Assembly (NCBI GenBank): GCA_029940115.1
Contig: JAOZRQ010000005.1
Location: forward strand, 1 to 35,539
DNA length: 35,539 nucleotides
Direction: 5' to 3'
Source: Desulfobacterales bacterium
GTDB lineage: Bacteria > Desulfobacterota > Desulfobacteria > Desulfobacterales > 4be13
The position numbers and the translations under genes were made by a program. This document shows positions 1 to 7,832 of the stretch, in pieces. Positions within the stretch are counted from its first letter, which is position 1. Each line of letters starts with the position of its first letter. The notes under the pieces were generated by a model, which was not told the DNA's origin, made no database searches, and was given only the letters and a program-made list of their open reading frames with translations.

Positions 1-1
1 A

Positions 2-172
2 GATATTTTAGCATTGCTAAAATATCGCCTGGGGGCTCATTTCAGCACTCCCTTTTTCGGAACTGACTGGGACAATGTGAGTTCCCAAGATGAAGACAAT
101 CTGGAATTTGGAGAGGAGTTTCAGGAGGATTTCAAATCGATGAAATTCAATTTTGTCGAGAAGGATGTTTGA
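2..172 (+). CDS. C-terminal fragment of an unrecognised protein, cut by the window start
   Basis: One frame is open from the window edge to a TGA at 170-172, giving 56 residues. The last part is acidic (several D and E around residues 26-45) and the fragment ends in FVEKDV. No domain is recognisable in so short a piece. The frame runs through a perfect hairpin at 3-25, so the first codons may come from an inserted repeat and not from the original gene. It lies about 105 bp upstream of the solute-binding protein gene on the same strand. Whether it is really translated is uncertain. Confidence 0.4.
   Translation, partial: DILALLKYRLGAHFSTPFFGTDWDNVSSQDEDNLEFGEEFQEDFKSMKFNFVEKDV
3..25. repeat. 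Perfect short hairpin at the window edge
   Basis: ATATTTTAGC (3-12) and GCTAAAATAT (16-25) are perfect 10-base arms around a 3-base loop. The hairpin lies inside the open frame at the window start. Without upstream sequence I cannot tell whether it is the end of a larger element. Confidence 0.5.
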
Positions 173-211
173 ACATGGGGACTTAAAGATCAGGGTGTCT
201 TTCCGGCAGGA

Positions 212-243
212 AAACCCGGATTTTATCGGAAAAAGCCGGGTTT
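212..243. repeat. AAACCCGG/CCGGGTTT stem, core of a dispersed palindrome
   Basis: AAACCCGG (212-219) pairs with CCGGGTTT (236-243). The same stem motif recurs inside the larger palindromic elements at 5636-5759 and 10251-10375. It lies in the leader just upstream of the solute-binding protein gene, 20 bp before its ribosome-binding site, so it could affect the leader transcript. Confidence 0.5.
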
Positions 244-278
244 CCCATCAGCAACTTTTTACCAAAAGGAGGTATTGC

Positions 279-1046
279 ATGAAATTTATCAAACCGATAT
301 GTGTAATCCTGCTTCTGAGTCTTTTCCATACGGCCGCATTGGCTGAGGAAACGATTCGGATAACAAGCGGGGAGTGGCCGCCTTATCTTTCTGAAAAGCT
401 GAAATGTTATGGTGTAGCTTCGCGCATTGTTACAGAAGCCTTTACGTTGGAAGGCGTCAAGGTCGAGTACGGCTTCTTCCCCTGGAAACGGTCTTTTCTT
501 TTGGCTCAGAAGGGAAAATGGGACGGGAGCGTGGTCTGGGCTCATACAGAAGATCGGGCCAGAGATTTTTATTACAGCGATCCGGTGGTTGAATCCAAAT
601 GGGTCTTTTTCCATCTGAAGACCACATCCTTTGATTGGAAAGCAATTGAGGATCTCAGGGGATTCAAAATCGGAGGGACATTGGAATACAAATACAACCC
701 GGATTTCAAAGCCGCGGAAGAAGCGGGAAAAATAACTGTTTATCGGGTTCCCAAAGATGAACAGAATTTCGAGAAAGTGATCAAAGGCAGAATTGATATT
801 TTTCCCCAGGATATAGATGTGGGATATGAAATGCTGAATAGCCTTTTCTCAAAAGAAGAAGTCAGCTTGTTCACACACCACCCCAAGCCAATCAAAGATA
901 CAAGTTTTCACCTGCTTTTATCTAAGAAATCTGAGAAAAGCAAGAATATGCTTACGCTGTTTAATAAAGGGCTGAAACGGTTAAGGGAAAGCGGAAAAAC
1001 CGAACAGTATCTCAGAGAATCCCGAGTAGGTGAGTATAAAAAATGA
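279..1046 (+). CDS. Periplasmic solute-binding protein, family 3 (amino-acid ABC type)
   Basis: This is a 255-residue secreted protein. Residues 1-22 are a signal peptide (basic MKFIK, hydrophobic core, cleavage near ALA-EE). The mature start TIRITSGEWPPYLS matches the first strand of family-3 solute-binding proteins. WDGSVVWAHTEDRARDFYYS is the family segment that turns over into the SDP-type ligand loop, and DLRGFKIGG is the second-lobe entry. Family members bind amino acids or other small polar ligands in the periplasm, or act as orphan sensors. The ATG at 279 was chosen because AAAAGGAGGT ends 5 bases upstream; an in-frame earlier ATG at 153 would put 42 non-signal residues in front. No permease or ATPase genes adjoin it, and the next gene is a membrane phosphatase, so a sensory role is possible but unproven. 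Confidence 0.85.
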   Translation: MKFIKPICVILLLSLFHTAALAEETIRITSGEWPPYLSEKLKCYGVASRIVTEAFTLEGVKVEYGFFPWKRSFLLAQKGKWDGSVVWAHTEDRARDFYYSDPVVESKWVFFHLKTTSFDWKAIEDLRGFKIGGTLEYKYNPDFKAAEEAGKITVYRVPKDEQNFEKVIKGRIDIFPQDIDVGYEMLNSLFSKEEVSLFTHHPKPIKDTSFHLLLSKKSEKSKNMLTLFNKGLKRLRESGKTEQYLRESRVGEYKK

Positions 1047-1085
1047 CAGTGGTTGCCGGTTGCCTGTTGTTGGTTCTTGGTTTTG

Positions 1086-1168
1086 TCCATCGCAATGAAC
1101 CACTGACAACCGACAACAAACTGACAACAAACCACAAACAACCGACAACAAACAACCCACCGACCAAA
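1086..1168. repeat. Heptamer-type tandem repeat, intergenic
   Basis: Runs of 7-base units such as CGACAAC and AAACAAC fill most of the gap between the solute-binding protein and the phosphatase gene. Related units occur on the opposite strand inside the phosphatase coding sequence (2427-2623). Confidence 0.6.
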
Positions 1169-1178
1169 GGCTGTGCTT

Positions 1179-3005
1179 ATGCGAATCCCTTTCCGTCACA
1201 GACTTTCATGCCGCCAGGCAGTGAACACCGTCCTGATCGCCTTCATACTCGGGGCTGTGTTGAGCTGTGTTCAGATCGGCTATGATCTTTTCAAAGAACG
1301 AAGACAGGTGGATTCCACCGTTTCTCAGGTGATCGGAATGTTTCGGGAATCGGCCACCCAAGCTGTCTTCAATGTTGACAGATCAATGACCAATACAGTA
1401 GTCAATGGTTTATTTGAATATCGGCAGATCCGTGAGGCGCGTATTATTGATGAGTTCGACACGCTTCTTGCTCACAAGGAACGTCCCGCGGTCGAGGGCC
1501 ATCTGAAATGGTTGGCAGATATGGTTTTTGACCAGGAGATCAGCTATACGATCCCACTTTTCTATAATGATAATGATGGGAAAGAACCGATAGGGAGTCT
1601 CAGTATTTCAGTGGATAATTATCTCATCGCGAAGAATTTCATCAGCCGCTCGGGGCTAATCCTTATCGGCGGTTTTATCCGGAATATTGTGCTTTCCTGC
1701 ATACTTATGCTATTTTTCTTCTATACGCTCACCCAGCCGCTTCTCAGAATGGTAAAGCATGTCTCATCCGTGGATCCTTACGGTTCCGTAGGAGAACGCA
1801 TTGAGGTTCCCCAAGGACATGAAGAAGACGAGATGGGATTGCTCGTCCGAAACATCAACAGCCTGCTGGAGGGATTCAGCGAGAACCTGACCTGCCGCCG
1901 GGCCGCGGAAAAAGAGCTGGAGAGACACCGGGATCACTTGGAGCAATTGGTGACAGAGCGTACCTCCGAACTTCAAAAGTCCCTGGACCGGGAACATGAA
2001 ACCAATCTCAGGTTGAACCAGACCCTTGAAAAAATCGAAGCCGCGAATAAGGAGATTATGGCGGGCATTCGTTACGCTGAACTGATTCAGAAATCTCTGC
2101 TGCCCAACCTCAATGAAGTTAAAACCGTTCTTCCTGACAGCTTTTTTATCTGGATGCCCAAAGAAATCGTGGGAGGAGACATTTTTTTTGCGGATTTCTT
2201 TGAAGACGGCTTTGTCATGGCCGTCGTTGACTGTACCGGTCATGGTGTTCCAGGCGCATTTATGACCATGCTTGCGTACTCCGCGCTGAGGCGGATCGTT
2301 CGGGACGAAGGTTGCCATGATCCGTCCCGGATTCTGAAACGATTGAATTTTATCGCCAAAACCCTGATCCACCAAGACCCTGAGCGCGTCTCCGATGACG
2401 GCATGGACGTGGCTGTATGTTTTGTCAGTGGTCGGTTGGCAGTGGATAATGGTCAGTTGGCAGTGGATAATGGTCAGTTGGCAGTGGATAATGATCAGTT
2501 GGCAGTGGATAATGATCAGTTGCCAGTGGATAGTGATCAGTTGGCAATGGCCAGTGGTCAGCGCTCAATGGGTCATAGTAACGAACAACAGCCCGCAGCC
2601 AATGAGCGACAAACCACTGACAACCTCCGGCTCATCTTTGCCGGCGCAAAGATGCCGCTCATTTATGTCCAAGATGGTCAAATAGAGCTAATCAAGGGTG
2701 ACAGGCAGAGTATCGGTTACCGGATATCCAACTTGGACTTCGACTTTACCAATCATACCATCTGTATTGAAAAGGGAACGGCTTTCTATATATCAACCGA
2801 CGGTTTCTGGGATCAGATGGGAAAAGATGAGCGCAGCCACTTCGGATTACGTTCTTTCGGCAAGAAACGGTTTAAAAACCTGCTCGCGAAAATCAGCGAT
2901 CTTCCTTTTGAAACACAGCAGGAGAAATTTGTCGGCGCATTCCATGCGCATAAAGGCGACAAGGAGAGGCAGGATGATGTGACGGTGGTCGGGTTTGGAT
3001 TTTGA
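1179..3005 (+). CDS. Membrane HAMP-PP2C (SpoIIE/SiaA-type) serine/threonine phosphatase
   Basis: A 608-residue inner-membrane protein. A first membrane segment near residues 14-33 and a second near 160-185 (GLILIGGFIRNIVLS onward) flank a roughly 125-residue extracytoplasmic sensor region. A HAMP-like linker and coiled coil follow, then a PPM/PP2C phosphatase domain. Metal-site motifs are visible: GGDIFFADFF, AVVDCTGHGVPGAFMTM, STDGFWDQMG and a terminal RQDDVTVVGFGF. The closest architecture I know is SiaA, which dephosphorylates a STAS-domain partner. No SiaB, SiaC or SiaD homologue is next to it. Start ATG 1179 follows AAAGG at 1166-1170; a GTG two codons earlier is an alternative. Oddity: about 66 residues of tandem repeat (QLAVDNG-like) interrupt the catalytic domain after the VSG strand. 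Confidence 0.88.
   Translation: MRIPFRHRLSCRQAVNTVLIAFILGAVLSCVQIGYDLFKERRQVDSTVSQVIGMFRESATQAVFNVDRSMTNTVVNGLFEYRQIREARIIDEFDTLLAHKERPAVEGHLKWLADMVFDQEISYTIPLFYNDNDGKEPIGSLSISVDNYLIAKNFISRSGLILIGGFIRNIVLSCILMLFFFYTLTQPLLRMVKHVSSVDPYGSVGERIEVPQGHEEDEMGLLVRNINSLLEGFSENLTCRRAAEKELERHRDHLEQLVTERTSELQKSLDREHETNLRLNQTLEKIEAANKEIMAGIRYAELIQKSLLPNLNEVKTVLPDSFFIWMPKEIVGGDIFFADFFEDGFVMAVVDCTGHGVPGAFMTMLAYSALRRIVRDEGCHDPSRILKRLNFIAKTLIHQDPERVSDDGMDVAVCFVSGRLAVDNGQLAVDNGQLAVDNDQLAVDNDQLPVDSDQLAMASGQRSMGHSNEQQPAANERQTTDNLRLIFAGAKMPLIYVQDGQIELIKGDRQSIGYRISNLDFDFTNHTICIEKGTAFYISTDGFWDQMGKDERSHFGLRSFGKKRFKNLLAKISDLPFETQQEKFVGAFHAHKGDKERQDDVTVVGFGF
2427..2623 (+). repeat. In-frame heptamer repeat expansion inside the PP2C domain
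   Basis: Five near-perfect 21-base units, each three heptamers (GGTCAGTTGGCAGTGGATAA type), encode QLAVDNG/QLAVDND copies. More degenerate repeat-derived sequence follows up to about 2623. Because three heptamers make 21 bases, the insertion keeps the frame. The flanks (CFVSG before and LRLIFAGAKMPL after) read as continuous PP2C sequence. Confidence 0.85.
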
Positions 3006-3163
3006 AGCTTGGGCCGGATTAAGATCAAGATTTGGTATTAAATCATACACTCCCCCGAATGGCAAACGAATACGCTCGTCTCACCCCTTTCGGCACGGAA
3101 GGCTGTTCCGGCTTTGTTGGAAGATGCGACGATGGGTGGGTGTGCTCATAAAGAGGCAGACAA

Positions 3164-4525
3164 ATGACACATAAACAAATCCTTACGCCATGGCTTTTCC
3201 TTTTGATCGTTCTCCTTCTGCCAGACTGCTTGGCGATGGCCCAAACGCCGGAGGATGAGCCGGATGTCATCGAGCGGATCGAGATCCCCTCGTCATTCAA
3301 TCCGGTGGGATCCGGAGCAAGGGCTTTGGGGATGGGGAGCGCGTTCATCGCCGTGGCTGACGACGCGACCGCGGCCTCATGGAATCCCGGAGGGCTGATC
3401 CAATTGGGCCGTCCCGAAGTTTCGGTGGTGGGCGAGTTCTTCCATCGGGACGAAGATAATCATTTCGGAGCCAATCCCGAAGCCTCGGGCGGGCAATCGG
3501 TGAAAGATGCGAACATCAACTACTTCAGCATCTCCCATCCGTTTTCCCTTTTCAAACGGAACATGATTGTCTCCCTCAACTATCAGCATCTTTTCGACTT
3601 CAATCGGGAGTGGGGATTCTCCTTTTTGGAACGCTCGGAGAGACTTTCCCAGCTCCGCGATTTTGATTACAGCCAAAAAGGGAACCTCCACGCGATCGGG
3701 CTTGCCTACTGCATCCAGGCGACCCCCTCCCTTTCCTTCGGGTTTACGCTCAACTTCTGGGAGGACTGGCTCAAGGAGAATTATTGGGAGCAGACCAGGC
3801 AGCAGAAGATCAAGGGGATAGACCATCTCGAAAATGCACTCTTCACCCATGAAATTGACAGCCGGAGCCGCTATTCATTCAGCGGGTTCAATCTGAACAT
3901 GGGCCTGTTATGGACTGCGAATGACTGGCTCACACTCGGGGCGGTGTTGAAAACGCCGTTTACCGCGGACTTGAGGCATGAGGCATGGACTGAGTATGTC
4001 AGCCGGTACCCGACATATGAATCAGCTGGTTCGGACACCTCATCTGACAATGAGACGCTCGACATGCCCATATCCTACGGCATCGGTGTCGCGTACCGTC
4101 TCTCTGACCGGCTGACGCTCTCCGCAGATGTTTACCGGACCGAATGGCAGGATTTTCTGCTACAGGATGCGGAAGGGAGAAGAACCTGCCCCATCAGCGA
4201 CCGGCCCGTTGAAGAATCGGATGTTGACCCGACCCATCAGGTTCGGGTGGGAGCCGAATATCTCTTTTACGATCCGGCCACATCCAAATATGTCATTCCG
4301 ATCCGTTGCGGGATATTTTACGACCCCGCGCCTGCAGAGGGAAGCCCGGATGATTTCTACGGCTTCAGTCTCGGCACAGGCATCGTGGTGGGAAGATTTG
4401 TCTTCGACATCGCGTATCAGTACCGCCACGGCGATGACGTGGGGGGATACATCCTCCAAAACCGGGAGTTCTCACAGGATGTGAAGGAGCATACGCTCTA
4501 TTCGTCAGTGATCATTCATTTCTGA
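3164..4525 (+). CDS. FadL/OmpP1-like outer-membrane beta-barrel protein
   Basis: 453 residues with a signal peptide (hydrophobic LFLLIVLLLPDCLAMA, cleavage near AQT). The segment NPVGSGARALGMGSAFIAVA followed by DDATAASWNPGGL is the N-terminal signature of the OmpP1/FadL and PorV-like transport families. Alternating hydrophobic strands continue to the end. The protein closes with SSVIIHF, a terminal phenylalanine typical of BAM-assembled barrels. Family members move hydrophobic molecules or serve secretion across the outer membrane; the substrate here cannot be read. AGAGG lies just upstream of the ATG. It is preceded by 158 bp without a clear promoter and followed by a palindromic element at 4559-4605 that may end transcription. 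Confidence 0.85.
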   Translation: MTHKQILTPWLFLLIVLLLPDCLAMAQTPEDEPDVIERIEIPSSFNPVGSGARALGMGSAFIAVADDATAASWNPGGLIQLGRPEVSVVGEFFHRDEDNHFGANPEASGGQSVKDANINYFSISHPFSLFKRNMIVSLNYQHLFDFNREWGFSFLERSERLSQLRDFDYSQKGNLHAIGLAYCIQATPSLSFGFTLNFWEDWLKENYWEQTRQQKIKGIDHLENALFTHEIDSRSRYSFSGFNLNMGLLWTANDWLTLGAVLKTPFTADLRHEAWTEYVSRYPTYESAGSDTSSDNETLDMPISYGIGVAYRLSDRLTLSADVYRTEWQDFLLQDAEGRRTCPISDRPVEESDVDPTHQVRVGAEYLFYDPATSKYVIPIRCGIFYDPAPAEGSPDDFYGFSLGTGIVVGRFVFDIAYQYRHGDDVGGYILQNREFSQDVKEHTLYSSVIIHF

Positions 4526-4558
4526 CATGGGACGATAAGACGGGTAATTCCGGGCGGC

Positions 4559-4605
4559 AGTTTGTAGTTCCGCCTTCAGGCGGTCTGAAGGCGGAACTAC
4601 AAACT
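4559..4605. repeat. Palindromic element core (TTTGTAGTTCCGCC family)
   Basis: Perfect 19-base arms (4559-4577 and 4587-4605) surround a 9-base loop. The same core is found at 21382-21434 and 29461-29521. The sequence that follows (GGCAAAATGAAGGATGCC at 4628-4645) matches the end of the full element at 29411-29563 in opposite orientation. This copy is therefore a one-ended or truncated member. It sits between convergent genes and could act as a bidirectional terminator. Confidence 0.75.
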
Positions 4606-4652
4606 GAAATGTGTGAACCACCTTTCAGGCAAAATGAAGGATGCCGAAAGCT

Positions 4653-5138
4653 CTAGCAGTATCTTTTGATAATTCTTTGGATGATCTGGGACGTCGATAT
4701 CCCCGGGACAGCTGTGATCCGCTCCACTTTGCCTTGGTTTGCCTTTACAAAGTCTCCGCCGACGATCTCCGCCTCGGACCAGTCAGATCCTTTCACGAGA
4801 ACATCGGGAATGAGGGTCTGAATGAGGTGCAAGGGATCCGGTTCATCAAAAAGGGTGACATAATCCACGCACGCGAGGCTGGCGAGCACCTCTGCCCGGT
4901 GTTCCTGACACACAATGGGCCGCTTCTCCCCTTTTATGATCCTGACAGACGCGTCGGAATTCAGACCCACCACCAGCCTGTCCCCTTTGCTTCTCGCGGC
5001 GGTGAGATAACGGACATGGCCACTGTGCAGGATGTCAAAGCATCCGTTGGTAAAGACAATGCGGCATCCCTCGGTGCGAAGGATATCCAACTCATGAACA
5101 AGGGCCTTCCGGTCAAGTATTTTAGAACTGGTATGCAT
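4653..5138 (-). CDS. rfaE2: D-glycero-beta-D-manno-heptose 1-phosphate adenylyltransferase (RfaE domain II)
   Basis: A 161-residue cytidylyltransferase-fold enzyme that adenylylates heptose 1-phosphate with ATP to give ADP-heptose, the precursor of LPS inner core. The nucleotide-binding signature is FTNGCFDILHSGHVRYL at about residues 28-44. GLNSDASVRIIKGEKRP and the C-terminal ISTSQIIQRI segment are also family hallmarks (sTTaiI region). The length fits a stand-alone RfaE2 with no kinase domain, so the HldA-type kinase must be encoded elsewhere. It is the only minus-strand gene in the window. The ATG at 5138 has no strong Shine-Dalgarno sequence, and upstream lies a heptamer repeat. Confidence 0.93.
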   Translation of the reverse strand: MHTSSKILDRKALVHELDILRTEGCRIVFTNGCFDILHSGHVRYLTAARSKGDRLVVGLNSDASVRIIKGEKRPIVCQEHRAEVLASLACVDYVTLFDEPDPLHLIQTLIPDVLVKGSDWSEAEIVGGDFVKANQGKVERITAVPGISTSQIIQRIIKRYC

Positions 5139-5154
5139 TCGGCATTATTTAAAC

Positions 5155-5249
5155 AGGTTAAAGGGTTAAGGGTTAAGGCTAAGGGCTAAGGCTAAGGGTT
5201 GAGGGTTGAGGGCTGAGGGCCAAGGGTTAAGGGTTAAGGGTTAAGGGTT
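5155..5249. repeat. GGGTTAA heptamer tandem repeat
   Basis: About 13 copies of a 7-base unit (AAGGGTT and variants GAGGGTT, TAAGGCT) lie directly upstream of rfaE2. Copies vary at one or two positions in a way that looks like slippage plus drift. Confidence 0.8.
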
Positions 5250-5255
5250 CTTTCT

Positions 5256-5359
5256 GGTCTCAAAAAAATTTCAGAGTGTCAAACAAAGTAGAACGATTTT
5301 TTAAATCGTGTGTGTCAATCCCTTTGGTATCAAGAAAAACTTGAAATGTCAAACAAAGT
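5256..5359. repeat. Imperfect 34-bp direct repeats, 70 bp apart
   Basis: The segments 5256-5289 and 5326-5359 share GGT(C/A)TCAA and end in the identical TGTCAAACAAAGT. Between them is a small palindrome around CGATTTTTTAAATCG (5294-5308). No gene is seen here. Confidence 0.5.
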
Positions 5360-5386
5360 GTCAAGCATCAAGCATGCATGATGCCA

Positions 5387-5562
5387 TTCTTGTGCTGATT
5401 ATAACGGATTTAGGGGAGCCCTGTGAACGTGCCCGCAAACTTGAGCTTGAGCTTGAACTTGAATCCTGACGTGAACATTCATTCATGTGCATGTTCATGT
5501 TCACGTGCACGTTCACGTTCACGTTTAAGGCTCCCCTAAATCCGTTATAATCAGTTCTTGTG
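5387..5562. mobile_element. MITE, CTGATTATAACG family, copy 1, with 8-bp target duplication
   Basis: The element proper is 5395-5554 (160 bp). Perfect 26-base terminal inverted repeats start CTGATTATAACG and contain TTTAGGGGAGCC. The interior is built of hexamer-like GTTCAC and GAACGT repeats. TTCTTGTG occurs exactly at both edges (5387-5394 and 5555-5562), a perfect 8-bp target-site duplication. No coding capacity is seen, so it must have been moved by a transposase supplied from elsewhere. Confidence 0.9.
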
Positions 5563-5635
5563 CAATGATTCTTGTTCGTGGGTCTTGGGTTGTGGGGGAG
5601 CTACAAACATGTCGGCCCCTACGGGCCTCTGTTCG

Positions 5636-5759
5636 GTGTCATGGACAAAAAGTCGGGAACGGGCAAGAAACCCGGCTTTTTTCCCCAACGGGCCGACCTC
5701 CCGGCTGCAAGAAAAAGCCGGGTTTCTTTCCTCGGTCACTTTTTTTGTCCTGTACTCAG
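5636..5759. repeat. GTACAGGACAAAAA-type palindromic element, copy 1
   Basis: The right end reads CTTTTTTTGTCCTGTACTCAG. The left end contains the inverted GGACAAAAAG. Inside, AAACCCGGCTTTTT (from 5668) pairs with AAAAAGCCGGGTTT (from about 5712). It matches the element at 10251-10375 along its length; the left tip here is degenerate. Confidence 0.7.
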
Positions 5760-5795
5760 TTTAAGTTTATACTTATGATGCCTCGCTTTCTGCTT

Positions 5796-5913
5796 AGGAA
5801 CCGTGACCAAATGACTTCCCCATTTCCAGCTCCTGCCGGATTGCCAAATCCGGCAGATGTTTCGGATTTGCCAATCCGAAACGAGCGTGGGATGTTGTTT
5901 GGTCATGGTTCCT
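5796..5913. repeat. 118-bp inverted-repeat element (AGGAACC ends)
   Basis: AGGAACCGTGACCAAA (5796-5811) pairs with TTTGGTCATGGTTCCT (5898-5913), 15 of 16 bases. The interior holds two further small palindromes around TGCCGGATT and TTTCGGATTTG. No coding sequence is present. It resembles a MITE, but I see only the one copy and no convincing target duplication beyond TTA. Confidence 0.55.
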
Positions 5914-5924
5914 TAATTTTCATG

Positions 5925-5954
5925 TTGACATAACCTTGCAAATGCGCTTAAAAT
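5925..5954 (+). promoter_or_regulatory. Sigma-70-like promoter for rlmE
   Basis: A perfect -35 TTGACA (5925-5930) is followed after 18 bp by TAAAAT (5949-5954), five of six matches to the -10 consensus. Transcription would start near 5961, about 64 bases before the chosen rlmE start. It is the clearest promoter-like sequence in the window. Confidence 0.55.
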
Positions 5955-6024
5955 GTTCTTTTCTGATGCTGGGCTTCTGGGTGCAGAAGCCGAGAACCCA
6001 GAATTGAGGATTGAACAAAATCAT

Positions 6025-6633
6025 ATGCCCATGAAAAAACAGAATCGATGGGAAGATCATTATTCCCGCAAAGCGAAAAAGGAAAAATTTCCTGCGCGGT
6101 CGGTTTACAAACTCCAAGAGATACAGCGCAAAACCCATCTGATAAGGAAGGGGGACAAGGTGCTTGACTTGGGATGTGCGCCTGGTTCTTGGCTACTTTA
6201 TGTGGCGGAGCTGGCAGGAAAAAAGGGGGAAGTGGTGGGGGTTGATTTGAAGCCGCTTTCCGTAAACATTCCATCCGGTGTAAGGGTTTACACAGGAGAT
6301 ATCCTTTCGCCAGATGAGGACCTGCTTCTCTCCATGGGAAAAGATTTTAATGTGGTAATGAGCGACTTGGCCCCGGTCACCACGGGGAACAGGCATGTGG
6401 ATACAGCAAGATCTTTCAATCTGGCCCAAGCCGCGCTCACCATTGCCCATGAGGTGCTGGTACCCGGTGGATCCTTTGTCTGTAAAATATTCCAAGGAGA
6501 AGACTTTAAAGCCTTTTCCGATACAGTAAAAACAGGTTTCAAAAAGCATAAGATTTTCAAACCACAAAGTAGCCGAAAAGGAAGCAGGGAGATATATATC
6601 ATAGGAATTGGCAAATTGAAACGTGAGGCGTGA
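6025..6633 (+). CDS. rlmE: 23S rRNA (uridine-2'-O-)-methyltransferase RlmE (FtsJ/RrmJ)
   Basis: About 202 residues, the usual RlmE size. The SAM-binding motif is KVLDLGCAPGSWLLYVAEL. The K-D-K-E catalytic tetrad can be read as the K of SVYKL, the D of VMSDLAP, the K of VCKIFQGEDF and the E of GSREIYI. RlmE methylates the ribose of U2552 in the A loop of 23S rRNA late in 50S assembly. The ATG at 6025 (MPMKKQNRW) is chosen by homology, with GAGGA at 6006-6010 somewhat far upstream; ATG 6031 is an alternative. The last codons (KREA-stop) are already formed by the heptamer array that follows, so the natural C-terminus may have been altered by repeat growth. It has its own likely promoter. Confidence 0.93.
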   Translation: MPMKKQNRWEDHYSRKAKKEKFPARSVYKLQEIQRKTHLIRKGDKVLDLGCAPGSWLLYVAELAGKKGEVVGVDLKPLSVNIPSGVRVYTGDILSPDEDLLLSMGKDFNVVMSDLAPVTTGNRHVDTARSFNLAQAALTIAHEVLVPGGSFVCKIFQGEDFKAFSDTVKTGFKKHKIFKPQSSRKGSREIYIIGIGKLKREA

Positions 6634-7011
6634 GGCGTGAGAGATGATGCGTGAGGCGTGAGAGATGATGCGTGAGGCGTGAGAGGTGATGCGTGGGATG
6701 TGATGCGTGAGGCGTGAAACGTGATGCGTGAGGCGTGAGAGATGAGGCGTGAGAGGTGATGCGTGAGGCGTGAGAGATGATGCGTGGGATGTGAGGCGTG
6801 ATGCGTGAGAGGTGATGCGTGAGGCGTGAGAGATGATGCGTGAGGCGTGAGAGGTGATGCGTGAGGCGTGAGAGGTGATGTGTGGGATGTGATGCGTGAG
6901 GTGTGAAACGTGATGCGTGATGGATGAAGCATGACACGATGGATCAAAACGTAATTTTCACGCCCCACGTTTCACGCCTCACGTTTCACGTCTCACGTCT
7001 CACGTTTCACA
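6621..7011. repeat. Large GCGTGAG heptamer array
   Basis: About 390 bp are composed almost wholly of 7-base units (GCGTGAG, AGATGAT, AGGTGAT, ATGTGAT and close variants). From about 6960 the unit is inverted (CACGTTT, CACGTCT). The array fills the rlmE-yebC gap and ends just before the yebC ribosome-binding site. On the minus strand it is open in two frames and yields a meaningless SRITSHA-type repeat; this is not a gene. Confidence 0.9.
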
Positions 7012-7027
7012 AACAGGAGGGTTAAAC

Positions 7028-7771
7028 ATGTCAGGACATAGCAAATGGTCAACGATAAAGCACAAAAAAGGCGCGGCAGACGCCAAACGAGGAAAGATTT
7101 TCACCAAACTGATCAAGGAGATAACGATTGCGGCACGAATGGGGGGGGATCCCGCGGCGAATCCGAGGTTGCGGACTGCGATCCTTGCGGCAAAGGCTGA
7201 GAACATGCCGAAGGACAACATTGAACGGGCCGTCAAAAAGGGGACCGGTGAGCTGGAGGGCGTGAATTACGAAGAGACCACTTATGAAGGATACGGTCCC
7301 GGAGGGGCCGCGATTCTTGTGGAATCCCTGACGGACAACAAAAACCGGGCTGTCGCAGATATCCGCCATATTTTCAGCAAAAGAGGCGGGAACTTGGGAG
7401 AGAACGGATGTGTGGCTTGGATGTTCGACAAGAAGGGATATATCGTCATTGAAAAGGAGGCGGTGGATGAGGAGACGCTTATGGAGACCGCGCTTGAAGC
7501 CGGCGCGGAGGATGTCAGGGAAGACGGGAAGAATTTTGAGGTGATCACCGCACCGGAAGATTTTGAGGCGGTAAGGGATGCCATTGACGAACAATCCATC
7601 CCCTGCATCACCTCGGAGGCCACCATGCTCCCCAAGACCACCACAAACCTCAAGGGAAAGGAAGCCGAGCAGATGATTCGCATGATGGAGGCTCTTGACG
7701 ACTGTGAGGATGTCCAGAAGGTTTACACCAACGCGGACATCCCTGATGACATTGTCAGCAGTCTCAGCTAA
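7028..7771 (+). CDS. yebC: YebC/PmpR-family protein (TACO1-like)
   Basis: 247 residues, full family length. It begins with the hallmark [20 protein letters not shown] and continues with [32 protein letters not shown] and [20 protein letters not shown]. YebC proteins were long annotated as DNA-binding regulators; more recent work links the family (including mitochondrial TACO1) to translation of difficult sequences. AGGAGGG at 7015-7021 sits 6 bases before the ATG and is the only unique sequence between the start and the heptamer array. The common partner ruvC is not adjacent. A strong palindrome follows the stop codon. Confidence 0.95.
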   Translation: MSGHSKWSTIKHKKGAADAKRGKIFTKLIKEITIAARMGGDPAANPRLRTAILAAKAENMPKDNIERAVKKGTGELEGVNYEETTYEGYGPGGAAILVESLTDNKNRAVADIRHIFSKRGGNLGENGCVAWMFDKKGYIVIEKEAVDEETLMETALEAGAEDVREDGKNFEVITAPEDFEAVRDAIDEQSIPCITSEATMLPKTTTNLKGKEAEQMIRMMEALDDCEDVQKVYTNADIPDDIVSSLS

Positions 7772-7780
7772 CGGGCCATC

Positions 7781-7813
7781 AGACCTGCGAGGTTTTCAAA
7801 ACCTCGCAGGTCT
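7781..7813. terminator. Palindrome after yebC (AGACCTGCGAGGTTTT family)
   Basis: Two 16-base arms (7781-7796 and 7798-7813) are perfectly complementary around a single base. No long T tract follows, so termination is inference. The same palindrome occurs twice at about 13465-13555, so it is a dispersed repeat and not a dedicated terminator. Confidence 0.5.
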
Positions 7814-7818
7814 TCTGA

Positions 7819-7832
7819 TATAGCCTTCAACA
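7819..7832. repeat. 14-bp inverted repeat, left member
   Basis: TATAGCCTTCAACA here is the exact inverse of TGTTGAAGGCTATA at 9789-9802. It also matches the ends of the elements at 27375-27477 and 34488-34750 (TATAGCTTTCAACA type). It coincides with the 5' truncation point of the nucleotidyltransferase pseudogene. Confidence 0.6.

Noticed and set aside
4641-5189. 182-codon plus-strand open frame
   Set aside because: It is antisense to rfaE2, which has all its family motifs on the minus strand.
6288-6968. Minus-strand open frames with SRITSHA-type protein repeats
   Set aside because: They are the translation of the GCGTGAG heptamer array and run antisense into rlmE; a 7-base repeat without stops is open in all frames it visits.
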